Assembly (NCBI GenBank): GCA_030760725.1
Contig: JASWHV010000016.1
Coordinates: 15,863,084-15,927,083, forward strand
Source: Neostapfia colusana
Taxonomy: Eukaryota; Streptophyta; Magnoliopsida; Poales; Poaceae
DNA: 64,000 nucleotides
Reading direction: 5' to 3'
Notes under the pieces: generated by a model
What the model was told of the DNA's origin: nothing
Seen by the model: only the letters and a program-made list of their open reading frames with translations
Databases searched by the model: none
Shown: piece after piece, positions 19,920 to 30,102 of the stretch
Numbering within the stretch: position 1 is the first letter of the stretch
Layout: each line of letters starts with the position of its first letter
Program-made: the position numbers and the translations under genes

Positions 19920-20903
19920 CTAAGATAAAACAACAGGTTTATGAGCCAAAGTTTGAGATTTTTTGTTCTTAACTACTGACATATGAGGTATTACTTGTGT
20001 AGCATGAAAATCAGTAGCTCCGGAGGCAAAAACAGAAGGTTCGGAGGCAAAAACTAAAGCTCCGGAGGCAAAAACTGAAGCTCCGGAGGTAAACTTTGAA
20101 TATTTCTGACTCATAACAGCAGGTTGCATGTTCCTGACATTCGGTTTAGTATGTGTAGAAAATTTTGCATGAGAGTTATAAGATCTAGCTTGCATTCTTT
20201 CCTTTTTATGTTGTTTAGCTAGTCTATAACAAAAATCTATGACATGACCATCTCTACCACAATAGGTACAATGAAATTTAACTTTGTGTTCATGTCTAGA
20301 TGAGCATGCAATATGCTTATTTGAACCCGAATGTGACAACACTCCTGCAGATTTCAAAACAACTTCTTTTTGTTTAGGAACTGTTTGAATCAAACCACTT
20401 CCTAATGATTTTACAATTTTAGGTGGATGTTCCTTAGCATGAGCATGTGAATACAAACCTAAATCAGTTTTATCATTGCAAGACTTGGAAGAATTCAGCA
20501 GCAAGTTTAGGTTCTTATTCCCATTACAAAACCGATCTAATGTCCTATGCATGTTATCAAGTTTATTTGATAGATCAAGGCAATTTTCACATGAACTTTT
20601 TCCTTTTAATTTGCAATTGGAACAATATTTAACTTCATGAGAACGTAAAGCATTGTTCAATATAGAAATTTCTTTCATAGCATCTTGTAGTTTCTTATCA
20701 AGATCATCGCAAGTAAAACAATGCAAATCAATTGTAGAACAACAAGCATCTTTCAAGTTTTTATCATTAAGTGCAGCAAGCTTTTTGTTCTTTTCGACTT
20801 CAAGTTCAAGTTTATCAAGTGTGGATGTGTGTGCACTTCTTAGAGAGGACAATTGTTTATATATTAAATCACATGAGGAACAAGAATCATCACTAGGAAT
20901 CAA
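19920..20903 (-). pseudogene. gag: Sirevirus-like gag, C-terminal half
   Basis: 327 codons, Lys/Ser/Leu-rich with a likely coiled coil in the first third. A C-x2-C-x4-H-x4-C knuckle (CTYCGRDGHVIDFC) lies around residue 220. Near the end is a short tandem repeat of about 8 residues (ASGALVF, ASEPSVF, ASGATDF), encoded by repeated CTCCGGAGGCAAAAAC units at 20030-20095. Such an extended gag with a second knuckle fits Sireviruses. It follows the N-terminal gag frame through a frameshift around 20910-20980. Confidence 0.8.
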
Positions 20904-20908
20904 GGATT

Positions 20909-22120
20909 TTAAACGATTAATTTCAGATTCTGGTGACTCAATTTTAACAGCATTGTCCCTAAGCTTTTCTCCTTTTTCTTAACAATAATAGTGGCACGAG
21001 AAATAGCATCACACATTTCTTCGCAAGTAGGACATACCTCTTCGTTTTCACTGTTGTGTTTTGCATCCTCCATACTTGATTTTGATTTGCCTGCCATGAA
21101 GCACAAGTTTGCCAGATCATCTTCATCACTTCCAATGTCTACATCACTTGAGCCAAGTTCTTGAAGTGCGGTGATGAAACTGGTTATCGGTCTGCGTCCT
21201 GTAAAACCCTTCTTTTTCTTGTTGGTGTTGTCAAAAGAGGACTTGACTTTATTCTTCTTTTCATCACGGTTAGAAGGACCTGAAAGGTTAGGGCAATCTG
21301 TACGAAAGTGTCCTGTCTTACCACATTCAAAGCATCGTTGAGGTCCGGAGCTTCCTCTCCTTCTAGTTCTCACATTTAGCAATGCTTTTGAGAACGTAGT
21401 AGAAATAAGTACTAGCTCCTCCTCTGGAAACTCCTCAATCTGTTCCAGGGTTAGTGAAGACAGCAAAGCAAGTGTATTGCTAGATAATTGGCTAGAGCTA
21501 GGCATATCACGTTGTGAGACAAATGCAATAGTTTTATTTGGGTTCTTACGTGATATAATGTCAATTTCATGAGTTTTTAGCTTAGAATAAAGCACATCTA
21601 ATGTAAGAGTACTCATGACAGTGGATTCACGTATGGATGTTACTTTCATCTCCCAAATTGACATGTCTAATGCACTTAGTAATTGCCTAGCATTTTCAGC
21701 ATCTAAAAAATTAACATTGACGCTACGCAAGTTGCTGAGAATTTTATTAAAGCGAGCAAAGAGGTCATCAATGGACTCACCGGGTTGCATCTTAAAGCGC
21801 ATGTATTCTTTCTTGAACATATCCTTTCTTACCTTCTTGATCGTGTTGGATCCTTCATGGTAGTCACAAAGTGCTCTCCACACATCATACGCCGATCGGA
21901 GGTGTGCAACACGGTCGAAATCGCTCTGAGTTAGTCCTTGTATGATCAAGTTCCGAGCCTTGTTGTTGTTGTTGACATCTCTCACGTTTGTAGTCGTGAC
22001 TTGATCGTTTGAAGGCACATCGCAAGGCTTGTACACCTTTTCCCATATTGCAAAGCCTTGCGCCTGGATGAAAGCTTCCATGCGTGCCTTCCAAACCTGA
22101 AAATCAATACCACTAAACAC
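20909..22120 (-). pseudogene. gag: Sirevirus-like gag, N-terminal half
   Basis: The open frame starts near 22156 without an ATG; the first in-frame GTG is at 22120, so the start codon seems lost. Early residues read FSGIDFQVWKARMEAFI, the usual start region of copia gag. The gag core (about residues 45-190) has DYHEGSNTIKKVR and PGESIDDLFARFNKIL patterns. A zinc knuckle (CFECGKTGHFRTDC) lies near residue 260. The frame ends after SLGTMLLKLS by a frameshift into the 19920-20903 frame. The role is particle assembly and RNA packaging. Confidence 0.87.
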
Positions 22121-22190
22121 ACAAGGTTTGGCGGAGTATTTCTCTATGATAATTAGTCAAAACACGTGCAAATCACGAAGATTAGAGTAA

Positions 22191-22206
22191 CCTGGCTCTG
22201 ATACCA
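22191..22206 (-). other. Primer binding site, initiator Met tRNA
   Basis: The minus strand reads TGGTATCAGAGCCAGG two bases inside the 5' LTR end. TGGTATCAGAGC is the standard complement of plant initiator tRNA-Met 3' end. Confidence 0.88.
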
Positions 22207-22208
22207 AT

Positions 22209-23917
22209 TGTAGGATCGAAGTACACGTGTAAAGCTACCAGAGGGGGGGGTGAATGGTAGATAAAAACTTTTCAGCGGAAGCAACAAAATACCCCTCAGC
22301 AGAAAACTGATCTGTTAAAGAAACTGTGTGTGCGACTAATCTAAACGTGTTCAACTGTGAAAAAACTAGTATAGATTGTAGAGAATTAAGTCACGAAGAC
22401 GTCACAACAAGAATCATGAAAATATGTTGAGAGAAACTCAAGTTACGATCAAAAGATCGAACAAAGGTCAATCTGTCCTACGCGAGAAAAATAGTTCTGG
22501 AATACTGCAAAGAAACTCGTTTAGATCAGAAACCACAAATTTAATGACTGTGAAATTTTCACAGATGATAGATAATCAAGTTGTGAATACAACCCAAAAA
22601 TAATCACATCAATTGGATTTGTAAAACTCGAGTTATGATAAAACCACCGAAGCAAGGTAGTGCTGAATAGAAACTCGACGAGAAAAACTTGTCTGAAACA
22701 AGTCGGACGAACAAGGCACAAAAGTTCCTTTAGAATACAAATTTTATTTATCAAAACACAATAGGAACAGCCCCAAAGTCGTGCACCACGAGCTCTGGCC
22801 TCCCTTGCTTATATAACCAGCCCGAAGGCCAACTCAACTCAAACTAGGACTCCTAACTTTCCAATACTGCTTAGGACTCTTCTATACGCAGATAGAAGCA
22901 ATCTTAAGACTTCCAAACACCTTAGGAACATCCCAAACATTCCTAAAACAACTCTACTTCATGCCTAACACGAAATCCTGTTATACCAACTCGAAACTTT
23001 CCATAAACAAACCATAACCGCCTCAGTCGCAGCCTGAGCGCAAAATCCAGCCGGTTGAACCTTTTCAACCATATCTCCACTTCCATATCTCTTCACCACG
23101 CCTTGGAACCATGTTGCCACGTACATGCACTCCTTGCACACGTGCAAACACCTTCCAACAACGTCCACGATACCTTCATATGCATTGTTCTTGATCTAAA
23201 CATGCTGCGCGACCTCTCGATCAACTCAACCACAATTCCTCCCAAACTTGGTTGTTGAACCTCATCTTCTCCCTAAGACTAGTTCAATGGATCCCGTCAC
23301 CAGCCATGTCTTGAACTCAAGCAACACCTGCACATGAATAAACAACCAACACTTCCGAACACAAGTCCTCGACTTGACTCTCGTTAGTCCCGAAACTACA
23401 ACATCTTACGTGAGCACCTAACATAAGCATGTTGTAAACCATAGCAAAATGATATCAGCCATAACCACCAAAACACATCAAGAACTTAGTAAAATAATAC
23501 TAAGCAAACTTTCTATAAGAGTAAAGCAAGTTTGAAACATTGCAAGTTAAAAGCAGAACCATTGCAATCAAGCTCTGAAACATACCAAAGCTAACCGGAC
23601 CTTGAACCAGAGCTTACCAAAGCTAGTCGGACCCAGCGCCGGAGCTTACTAAAGCTTAGTCGGACCTAGCACAGAACTTACCAAAGCTAGTCGGACCTAT
23701 CACCGGAGCTAGCAAAAACAAGTCGGACCTAGCCAAAATAAGTCAGACCTAGACAAAGCAAGTCGGACCTTGCCGGAGCTACCCAAAACAAGTCGAACCT
23801 ATCATCGGACCTTGCAGGAGCTCGGACCTAGAGTCGGACCTTGTTAAAAAGGTGTTTTGGTAGTATTCAAAACTTTTATCCTCAAAGCCAATGTATTCAG
23901 CACACATAGGTCTCACA
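22209..23917 (-). repeat. 5' LTR of Sirevirus-like element (right), 1,709 bp
   Basis: It matches 13912-15630. It carries the minus-strand TATATAA box at about 22809-22816 and the motif array at 23575-23845. Insertion-deletion differences from the left LTR (for example near 22850 and within the array) show that the copy is not recent. Confidence 0.9.
22808..22816 (-). promoter_or_regulatory. TATA box of Sirevirus-like 5' LTR
   Basis: The minus strand reads GGTTATATAAGCAAGG, with TATATAA conserved at the same place in the other LTR (about 14510). The role is inferred from position mid-LTR upstream of the gag side. Confidence 0.55.
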
Positions 23918-23922
23918 ACATG
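23918..23922. repeat. Right TSD (ACATG) of Sirevirus-like element
   Basis: Exact match to 13907-13911, immediately after the LTR end CTCACA. Confidence 0.9.
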
Positions 23923-24143
23923 GACTCAGAGTTGTTAGTCAACTCGACATGAAGTCGGAGTCAGACCGTCAACTCGAATATGTCGTGGACTTAGAGTCGA
24001 TGTCAATTTGATATACACAAGGTCTAAAATTTACCCGAACAAGAATCTACGATGTACACGATTAGGTTCCCCTATTGACTTTATATAAAAGGCATGCAAC
24101 GTAGTAAGAACATATAACTCATTGCGATCTAGATTTTGGCTCT
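23923..24143. other. Short spacer between two copia elements
   Basis: About 220 bases with repeated GAGTCGA/TCAACTCGA motifs, continuing the pre-insertion locus left of 13907. No ORF or TE signal is recognised. Confidence 0.45.
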
Positions 24144-24469
24144 TGAAAGTGCATCTAGATTAAATCTTGGTGGGTTTTGATGATTAATGATAACACTTAA
24201 GGGACTAATGAGCATTACATGTGTAAGTACAGGTGATTAAATAATCGACGAAGTTGGATACACTCAAAAAGGAAAAAGAGGAGAAAAAGGCGGAAAAACT
24301 CGAAGAGTAGAATTTAAGTTTTAATTTCTTTGCTTCGAGTTTAGCCTTTTAGTATGAGTGTGTTCATTATGTCAAAGTGCTGAGAATCATCTAAGAGCTC
24401 TTAGTCCAAGTTAGGTTAGTTGGAAAGAAGAGTTGAGGCAGCCCTAAGAACAGGGTCGGACTTGTCCGG

Positions 24470-24987
24470 GCTGGAAGGTCAAACTAGTCCGGCCACATCG
24501 GACCGATCCGATGTTAGGCGGACCAAGAGGTTCTGTATGAGTTCGGACTTGTCCATTTGGGGACAGACTAGTCCGTGGTGAGTGTGTCTGAGTCCTTCTA
24601 GGACTAAGTCCTGAAGGACCGGACTAGTCCGTCCGCCTAATCAGACTAGTCCGTTTCTGACCGAAACAAAAGGTTCTGCGTGGATTCGGACTAGTCCGTT
24701 GTGGGTCAGACTAGTCTGTTTGGGATTTGGAGGTGGCTGCTAGGACTAAGTCCTAGATGGTCGGGCTTATCCTCCCTTTGAAACCAGACTAGTCCGGTGG
24801 ACCAGACTTGTCCGTTCTCAACCGGAACAAATGGTCCTGTGTGAGATCGGACTAGTCCGTTCTTAGACAGACTAGTCCGTGGTATTATGACTGTTTGAAT
24901 TCAAAAGGAGGCGGGGGACTTTGTGGTTGATCAAGAGTGACATCACTGACCCCCACAGGCCGGACTAGTCCAGGGTTAAAGGCCGGA
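24470..24987 (+). repeat. Array of CGGACTAGTCCG near-palindromes in U3
   Basis: GGACTAGTCCG or one-base variants (AGACTAGTCCG, GGACTTGTCCG) occur about a dozen times between 24470 and 24970, often in pairs 20-30 bases apart. Sirevirus LTRs are known to hold repeated palindromes of CACCGGACT...GTCCGGTG type upstream of the TATA box; this is probably the same class of motif. Confidence 0.75.
24983..24987. repeat. Left TSD (CCGGA) of solo LTR
   Basis: CCGGA precedes TGTAACACCC and is repeated exactly at 27606-27610 after GGGTGTCACA. Confidence 0.9.
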
Positions 24988-25059
24988 TGTAACACCCTCA
25001 ATTTCACTACCATGCATTGCATACATTTTTCATGTAGAGGAGCAATTAAAAAGAATTAG

Positions 25060-25200
25060 AAATGGAGAAAGGAATGTAGAAATGGACAAAGGAATATAAA
25101 AATGGAGAAAGAACCATAGAAATGCAGAAAGAACCATAGAAATGGAGAAAAGAACCATAGAAATGGAGAAAGGAACATAGAAATAGAGAGAAATAGAAAT
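25060..25200. repeat. Tandem repeat of about 21 bp in solo LTR
   Basis: AGAAATGGAGAAAGAACCAT-type units repeat about seven times with small changes. They produce a spurious Ser/Phe-rich minus-strand ORF. Confidence 0.75.
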
Positions 25201-25221
25201 AAGATAGCTAAACTGAGCCAT

Positions 25222-25318
25222 CCCAAATTTCCTCAAATTTCCCCAAATTTCTCCAAAATTCCCCAAATTCCCCTAGGGGGGATTTCCCCCATATTTGGGG
25301 GGGATTTTCCCCCAAATT
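25222..25318. repeat. CCCCAAATTT decamer repeats with inverted part
   Basis: CCCCAAATTT/CCTCAAATTT units are followed by their approximate inversions (GGGGGGATTT, ATTTGGGGGGGATTT), which could fold into a hairpin. The function is unknown. Confidence 0.6.
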
Positions 25319-27605
25319 GGTCGTAGCCTTGAGGGGGGGAACCCTAGGACTCTTTGGTTGAGTCCCATCTTGATAGGACTCTCCTTTCCCCCCTTATAAA
25401 TACAACCCCCAGCCCCCCTATTCCTTTGGCCGCCACCCCCGTGCCCCCCAACTCGCCAAATTACCCCTTGCCCCCCAACTCGCTGAGTTGCCCCCCCATG
25501 CCGGAGTTTGGCCACCATCGAGCCCTGCCGACGAGCCTCGCTGTCGAGCCCCGTCATCGAGACCCACCGTCGAGCCCCGTCACACCTCGCCATTGCCGGA
25601 AAAGAAGCCCGACATTCTGCCCTACCATAATTCCCCGCCGAAAAATCCCCCGCTGCTGCCATTGCTAGGAGGGAGGCCCTGCCGCAAGGGTGGAAGCGAG
25701 GTAGGTCTTCATTACCCCTCTTACGACGTTGCCACTGTTTCTACGCATCCTTTTTCTTCGCCCCTTCGAGCAAAAACTTTTGGCGTGTGGACAGATCATG
25801 TTTTGGTCGATTTTTTTAAGGTGGAATTGATCTACATCATGTGTCAAGATCATCACCACGTCCACACTTGATCCCAGCACCCTTGTTCATCATAAAACCC
25901 CATGAAAGCCCATTAAAACATGCAAGAACACATACAAACTGGTTTTATAAAATTGCACTATAGGATTTGCATTCATCTATCCCATTGTATCTTTAGTAAA
26001 GTTTGTGCATTTGATTGATGATGTAAATTTTGAGTGCCTGGTCGTAAGTAGAAGGACAAGCTCAAGAGGCCGTCTACGAGAAACTACATCACCAAAACTT
26101 CGAGACGCTTGAGCAACATGAACCACGGGAGCAAGGAAAATTCCCCTTGAGCATATTTGTCCCATGTTTTCAAAACTATTTTGCTTGCGAAAACTCGTAT
26201 GCTTGAGTCAACTTGATGGGACACCCTTTTTATAGGAGTTTACTATTTTTGTTAACCATCCTTGTCGTTGGGAAAGTTGATGAGTCGGGTATGGTCGTTT
26301 TTCCTTTTTGCTTTGTTTAACTTACGGGATACGGGAAGCTGAATTAAAACATGGTTAGCTACTGCACTCATATGAATAATGATGACGAGAACTTGATGAT
26401 GTTGATGAGCATGGAATCGGAGAGATCTAGGCAAGCTTGGTTTGTGGATGTTGCTGAATGAGATGGTGGTTTACTTGCCGTAGATCTAAGGACCGGTTCA
26501 TGCGAGCGCATGCCAGGAAAACAGTGCCACCACAAGGCCAAATATGGGAGCGGCTTAGCTGACTAATTAGGTGGGTTGCTAGCTTGTTATGGACCGTTGG
26601 ATGGCGCATGGAATTGGAGTCGAGAGAGGGCACAAGAGGGGGCCCGTGGGTGGGAGAATAGAGATTTGAGTCTGCCAGTGAAACCTCAGTGGGTCCGTAC
26701 ATCCTAGTAGCCCCTTTGTAAAGTCTATTTTGTGATCTCTTGGTCATACACCGGTGGTTGTGTACTGGTATAATGGAGGTTCTCTCTAGTCACCGACGGG
26801 TGACGAAATCACAAACTTGTGGATAAAGTGGTGCCACCTCTGCAGAGTGTAAAACTATCATGATAGTCGTGCATTCGGTCACAAGCACCTGGCCAACTTT
26901 CATGATTAGAGCAAAACATGGTATGTATATTTGGGTATGGTCATTGGGATTAGTTTTGTGACTGTTTTGAGTCATGACAATGAATTTGGTTTCGGTTATA
27001 TGAAAATGAGATGGATATGAATATTTATGAGTATGAGATGAACTTGAGAAAGATTATTGGCTGGTTGAAGCATGATAAATGGTGAATTATGATGAAAGAA
27101 TATCGCTGAAGTACTTGGTTATGTTTGGATTTAAACTCACCTAGAGATAGTTGCTGTTTTCACCATGTTGTGAAATAAAATTTGCTTGCTGCAATGAGCC
27201 TTTTAATTGCCTACCTTGTTGTAAGCTACATGTCATACTTTTCCCGCACTTGCTGAGTACGACATGTACTCACCCTTGCATTCCCACATATACATCAGCT
27301 ACAGGAGAATAATATTTCGAGGAACATGTGGAGTACTAGGCATGCACACTACCGTTACATGCCTGTGGAGTTGAAGTTGGAGCCTGCTGTCTTAGCCATT
27401 TTCCGCTGTCGTTTAGAGTCTCCCGCTGCTAAATAAGTTAGATATTCATGAGTGAGACATTGAGTCAATGTAATAAAGTACTTAAACATTATTTGTACGT
27501 GGTTTTATTCTGAATTCAGTTTGTGGAATACATGTGTATGTGTGATGAACATCCTGGGCACACATATGCATTCACTTGGTTCTATTTTCGGAACCGGGTG
27601 TCACA

Positions 27606-27610
27606 CCGGA
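27606..27610. repeat. Right TSD (CCGGA) of solo LTR
   Basis: Exact copy of 24983-24987. It continues directly into CTAGTCCG, showing that the insertion split a CGGACTAGTCCG palindrome. Confidence 0.9.
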
Positions 27611-28418
27611 CTAGTCCGCACTTTTTCTGGTGGCAACGGCTAATTGTCAAGACCCCTATAAAAGTGGATCCTTGGGCCTCTAAGGCTGTCTCTTGAACCC
27701 TAGCACCGCCATAGCCTTCCAAGAGCCCTCCTAACCCTTTCTCTTCATTTCTTTGAGCATAAGAGCGAATCTTGAGGGTTTGTGAGATTTGGGAAGAGAA
27801 GATATAGGGGCGTGACTTGACTTGAGCTCTTGGTTGATTCTCTCGTTTTGACTCATTATTTTGAATTGATTTAGGTGTTGCTTCATGATCTCTTTGAGCT
27901 GTAACCTTGTGGGAGCCTCAGATTGTGAGTTGCCCCATGGATCTTTGTGATTTCCCGTGAATTAGGGGAAGAACAAGCTGACCTTTTTGTGGTGGCTTGG
28001 TGAGGATAGGGTTGAGAGAAACCGGGTTCTTTGTGGACTCCTTAACATGGATGTAGGCTTCTCCTTGATCTGAACCACGGTATAAATCTTGTGTCTTGTG
28101 CAGTCGATTTGTCCTTCACTCTTTGTTAGATCACTTTAGGGTTCTTCACGTTCTTCGTCCAAATTTTGTGATCCACCTAGATCAAGTTATTTACTTTTCG
28201 TGCAACTTCATCACTAGATTGCTAGGTTATTACACTTCATAGTTCATTAAGTAGATCAGTGAAAAACTCCTAAAATCTCGTCTTTTGCATTCTACTTTCC
28301 TGTGACCAGACTAGTCCGCCCCCTGGCCAGACTAGTCCGCACTCTGCTTGCTGATTAGTTTCTATTAAGTCAAATTTCAGGTGTTTCACCTATTCACCCC
28401 CTCTAGACAACTTTCAAT

Positions 28419-28430
28419 TGGTATCAGAGC
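28419..28430 (+). other. Primer binding site, initiator Met tRNA
   Basis: TGGTATCAGAGC starts two bases after the LTR end (CTTTCA). This is the standard initiator Met tRNA PBS and fixes plus orientation. Confidence 0.88.
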
Positions 28431-28491
28431 CTAACTCTCCCAAAGAGCTTAACCGCTTGGAGAGGAGATCGGGGAAAACTGTAAGAAGGAG

Positions 28492-30102
28492 TTGTCGATC
28501 GTTGACACCACCGGCACCGGCGAGAACAGCACAAATGGCGAGCAAGGATTCAAGTCTTCACCCAACAAGACCGGCAACACCACCAAGGACAAGCCAAAGC
28601 CTCCTCCCTTTGACATCGAGACCGATGATGAAGATGAAGAAGTGAAGCGCCTTCCAGACCTCCTTCAAAGAGCAAAAGACGAAGCAAGGAGGAGGAGAAG
28701 ACTTGAGAAGGAGAATAAGCTCAAGAAGCATGAAGAGGGCTACATGGGATATCCTTTTAACTATGAGCGCTTGAACTCTCATTCCAAATACTTGTCTATC
28801 CCTTTAGGAAAACCTCCACAGTTCGATGGCACTAACTATACCATGTGGAAGCATAACATGAAATTGCATCTTATTTCTCTCAATCCTGCACTTTGACATA
28901 TTGTTTGTACAGGTGTAGATATCCCCGTGGATGATGGAGAGCTTACCCCAGAGCAAGAACAACTAATCCACTGCAATGCTCAAGCGGTAGTCGTGCTCAA
29001 CTCGTCCTTGAGACAAGAAGAGTTCAACAAGGTGGACGGATTGGAGCAAGCAAAAGAAATTTGGGATACACTCAAGATTGCACATGAAGGCAACCATTCC
29101 GTGCGGGAAGCGAAGATTGATATGATCGGGGGAGATCTTGGAAGATTTGCATGGAAGATGGCGAGACCCCTCAAGAGATGTACAACCGACTTAAGACCCT
29201 CATTAATAAGAGTCGGGTGTATGGATGCAAGAAGTGGACGGACCATGAAGTGGTAAAAATGATGATAAAGAGCTTTTATGTCCCGCAACGTGACACTTTG
29301 CACCCTCATCCATGAAAGTCCAAACTTCCACAAAATGACTCCGGATGAGGTGCATGGCAGAATCATCAACCACGAGATATGGATATGGAAGCACGCCACG
29401 TCAACGACCTTGCTAAGGTGACATCCTCTAAGAAGAAGGGTGTTGCTCTCAAAGCCTCACCCAAGTCCAAAGGCAAAGAGGTACAAGCTTCAAGCAACAA
29501 TAAAGAAAGTAAAGAAGAAAGCACCGACATGGACGATGAGGAGTTGGCCTTCTTCATCAAGAGATTCAAGGAAATGATGAAGAAAAGAAGAGGGTCAAAC
29601 TATGAGAGCAAGGGCAAGGACAAGAGCCAGTCAAGAACCAAGAGAGCTTGCTACAATTGTGGCGAGTATGTGCACTACATTGTTAATTGCCCATACGAAA
29701 AGGAAGAAGACAAGAAGAAGAAGAAGAAGAACAAGGATGAAAAGCCTCAATAGAGGAAGATGTTCAAGAAGAAGAAGGCACATGGGCACGCTCATGTTGG
29801 CAAGGAGTGGGACTTCAACAATGAGTCCTCCTCTGATGATGAGGCGGAAGTGGCAACTGTCGCCATCAAGAAGCCAACGATGAAGAAGACTCTCTTGCCA
29901 AACAAGGGAGAGGGGAAGAGCTCAAGCCACACATGCCTCATGGCAAAGGAGGGAAAGCAAAAGGTTAAATCTAAACTCTCCTTGTGTTCTATTAAATATG
30001 AAGATTTTGATAATGCTAGTGAGAATGAGTACATGTTTGAAGGTTTGAGCAAAAGTGCTATAATTAAAATGAAAAAGCTCTCCAATGAAATCTTAGACAA
30101 GG
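28492..30102 (+). pseudogene. gag: Sirevirus-like gag, interrupted and truncated
   Basis: The frame from about 28492 has a Lys/Arg-rich leader, then FDGTNYTMWKHNMKLHL, typical of copia gag. A TGA at 28894-28896 (probably a former Trp codon) splits it; the same frame resumes at 28927 with PEQEQLIHCNAQA and LEQAKEIWDTLKIAHEG. Frameshifts near 29160 and 29260 follow. A zinc-knuckle-like CYNCGEYVHYIVNC is in the 29379-29753 frame, then a Lys-rich region with another stop, and an acidic segment to about 30102 (KSAIIKMKKLSNEI). The copia sequence ends there at the gypsy junction. Confidence 0.78.

Larger units (their letters stand above)
13912..23917 (-). mobile_element. Full-length Ty1/copia Sirevirus-like element, decayed, 10.0 kb
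   Basis: LTRs at 13912-15630 and 22209-23917 share TGTAGGATCG...GGTCTCACA ends and are flanked by a perfect 5-bp duplication (ACATG). PBS next to the right LTR is complementary to initiator methionine tRNA, and PPTs adjoin the left LTR, giving minus orientation. Internal order is gag, protease, integrase, RT, RNase H, so it is copia type. The long gag with a second cysteine motif, several PPT-like tracts before the 3' LTR and a 1-kb non-coding tail point to the Sirevirus (Maximus/SIRE) lineage. Multiple frameshifts and stops make it defective. Confidence 0.9.
24988..27605 (+). mobile_element. Solo LTR of a Tekay-type gypsy element, 2,618 bp
   Basis: TGTAACACCC at the left and GGGTGTCACA at the right are flanked by a perfect CCGGA duplication, with no internal region, PBS or gag-pol between. 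The last 815 bases are homologous to 1-921, and conserved blocks (palindromes, TTTCCCGCACTTGCTGAGTAC, ACCGGTTCAT) recur in reverse in the Tekay LTRs at 38900 and 52469. A solo LTR is the product of unequal recombination between the two LTRs of one element. Predicted ORFs inside (for example 25354-25871) lie in C-rich repeats and are not genes. Confidence 0.9.
24144..28416 (+). repeat. 5' LTR of second Sirevirus-like element, interrupted
   Basis: Segments 24144-24987 and 27611-28416 form one LTR. The first half has many near-palindromic CGGACTAGTCCG motifs; two more lie near 28310-28345. A TATA box (CTATAAAAG) is at about 27654. It ends just before the PBS. The inserted block 24988-27605 plus one 5-bp TSD copy accounts for the gap. 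Confidence 0.8.
24144..30102 (+). mobile_element. Truncated second Sirevirus-like copia element (5' LTR and gag)
   Basis: The 5' LTR starts TGAAAGTGCATCTAG at 24144 and ends ACAACTTTCA at 28416, interrupted by a solo LTR. A PBS for initiator Met tRNA follows at 28419, then a damaged gag. At about 30102 copia sequence stops and gypsy pol begins in the same orientation, so protease, integrase, RT and the 3' LTR are gone. Net LTR length without the insert is about 1,650 bp. Confidence 0.82.

Noticed and set aside
24470..24987. CRISPR-like array because of repeated GGACTAGTCCG
   Set aside because: Irregular spacing, plant LTR context, palindromic short units; no repeat-spacer regularity or cas genes.
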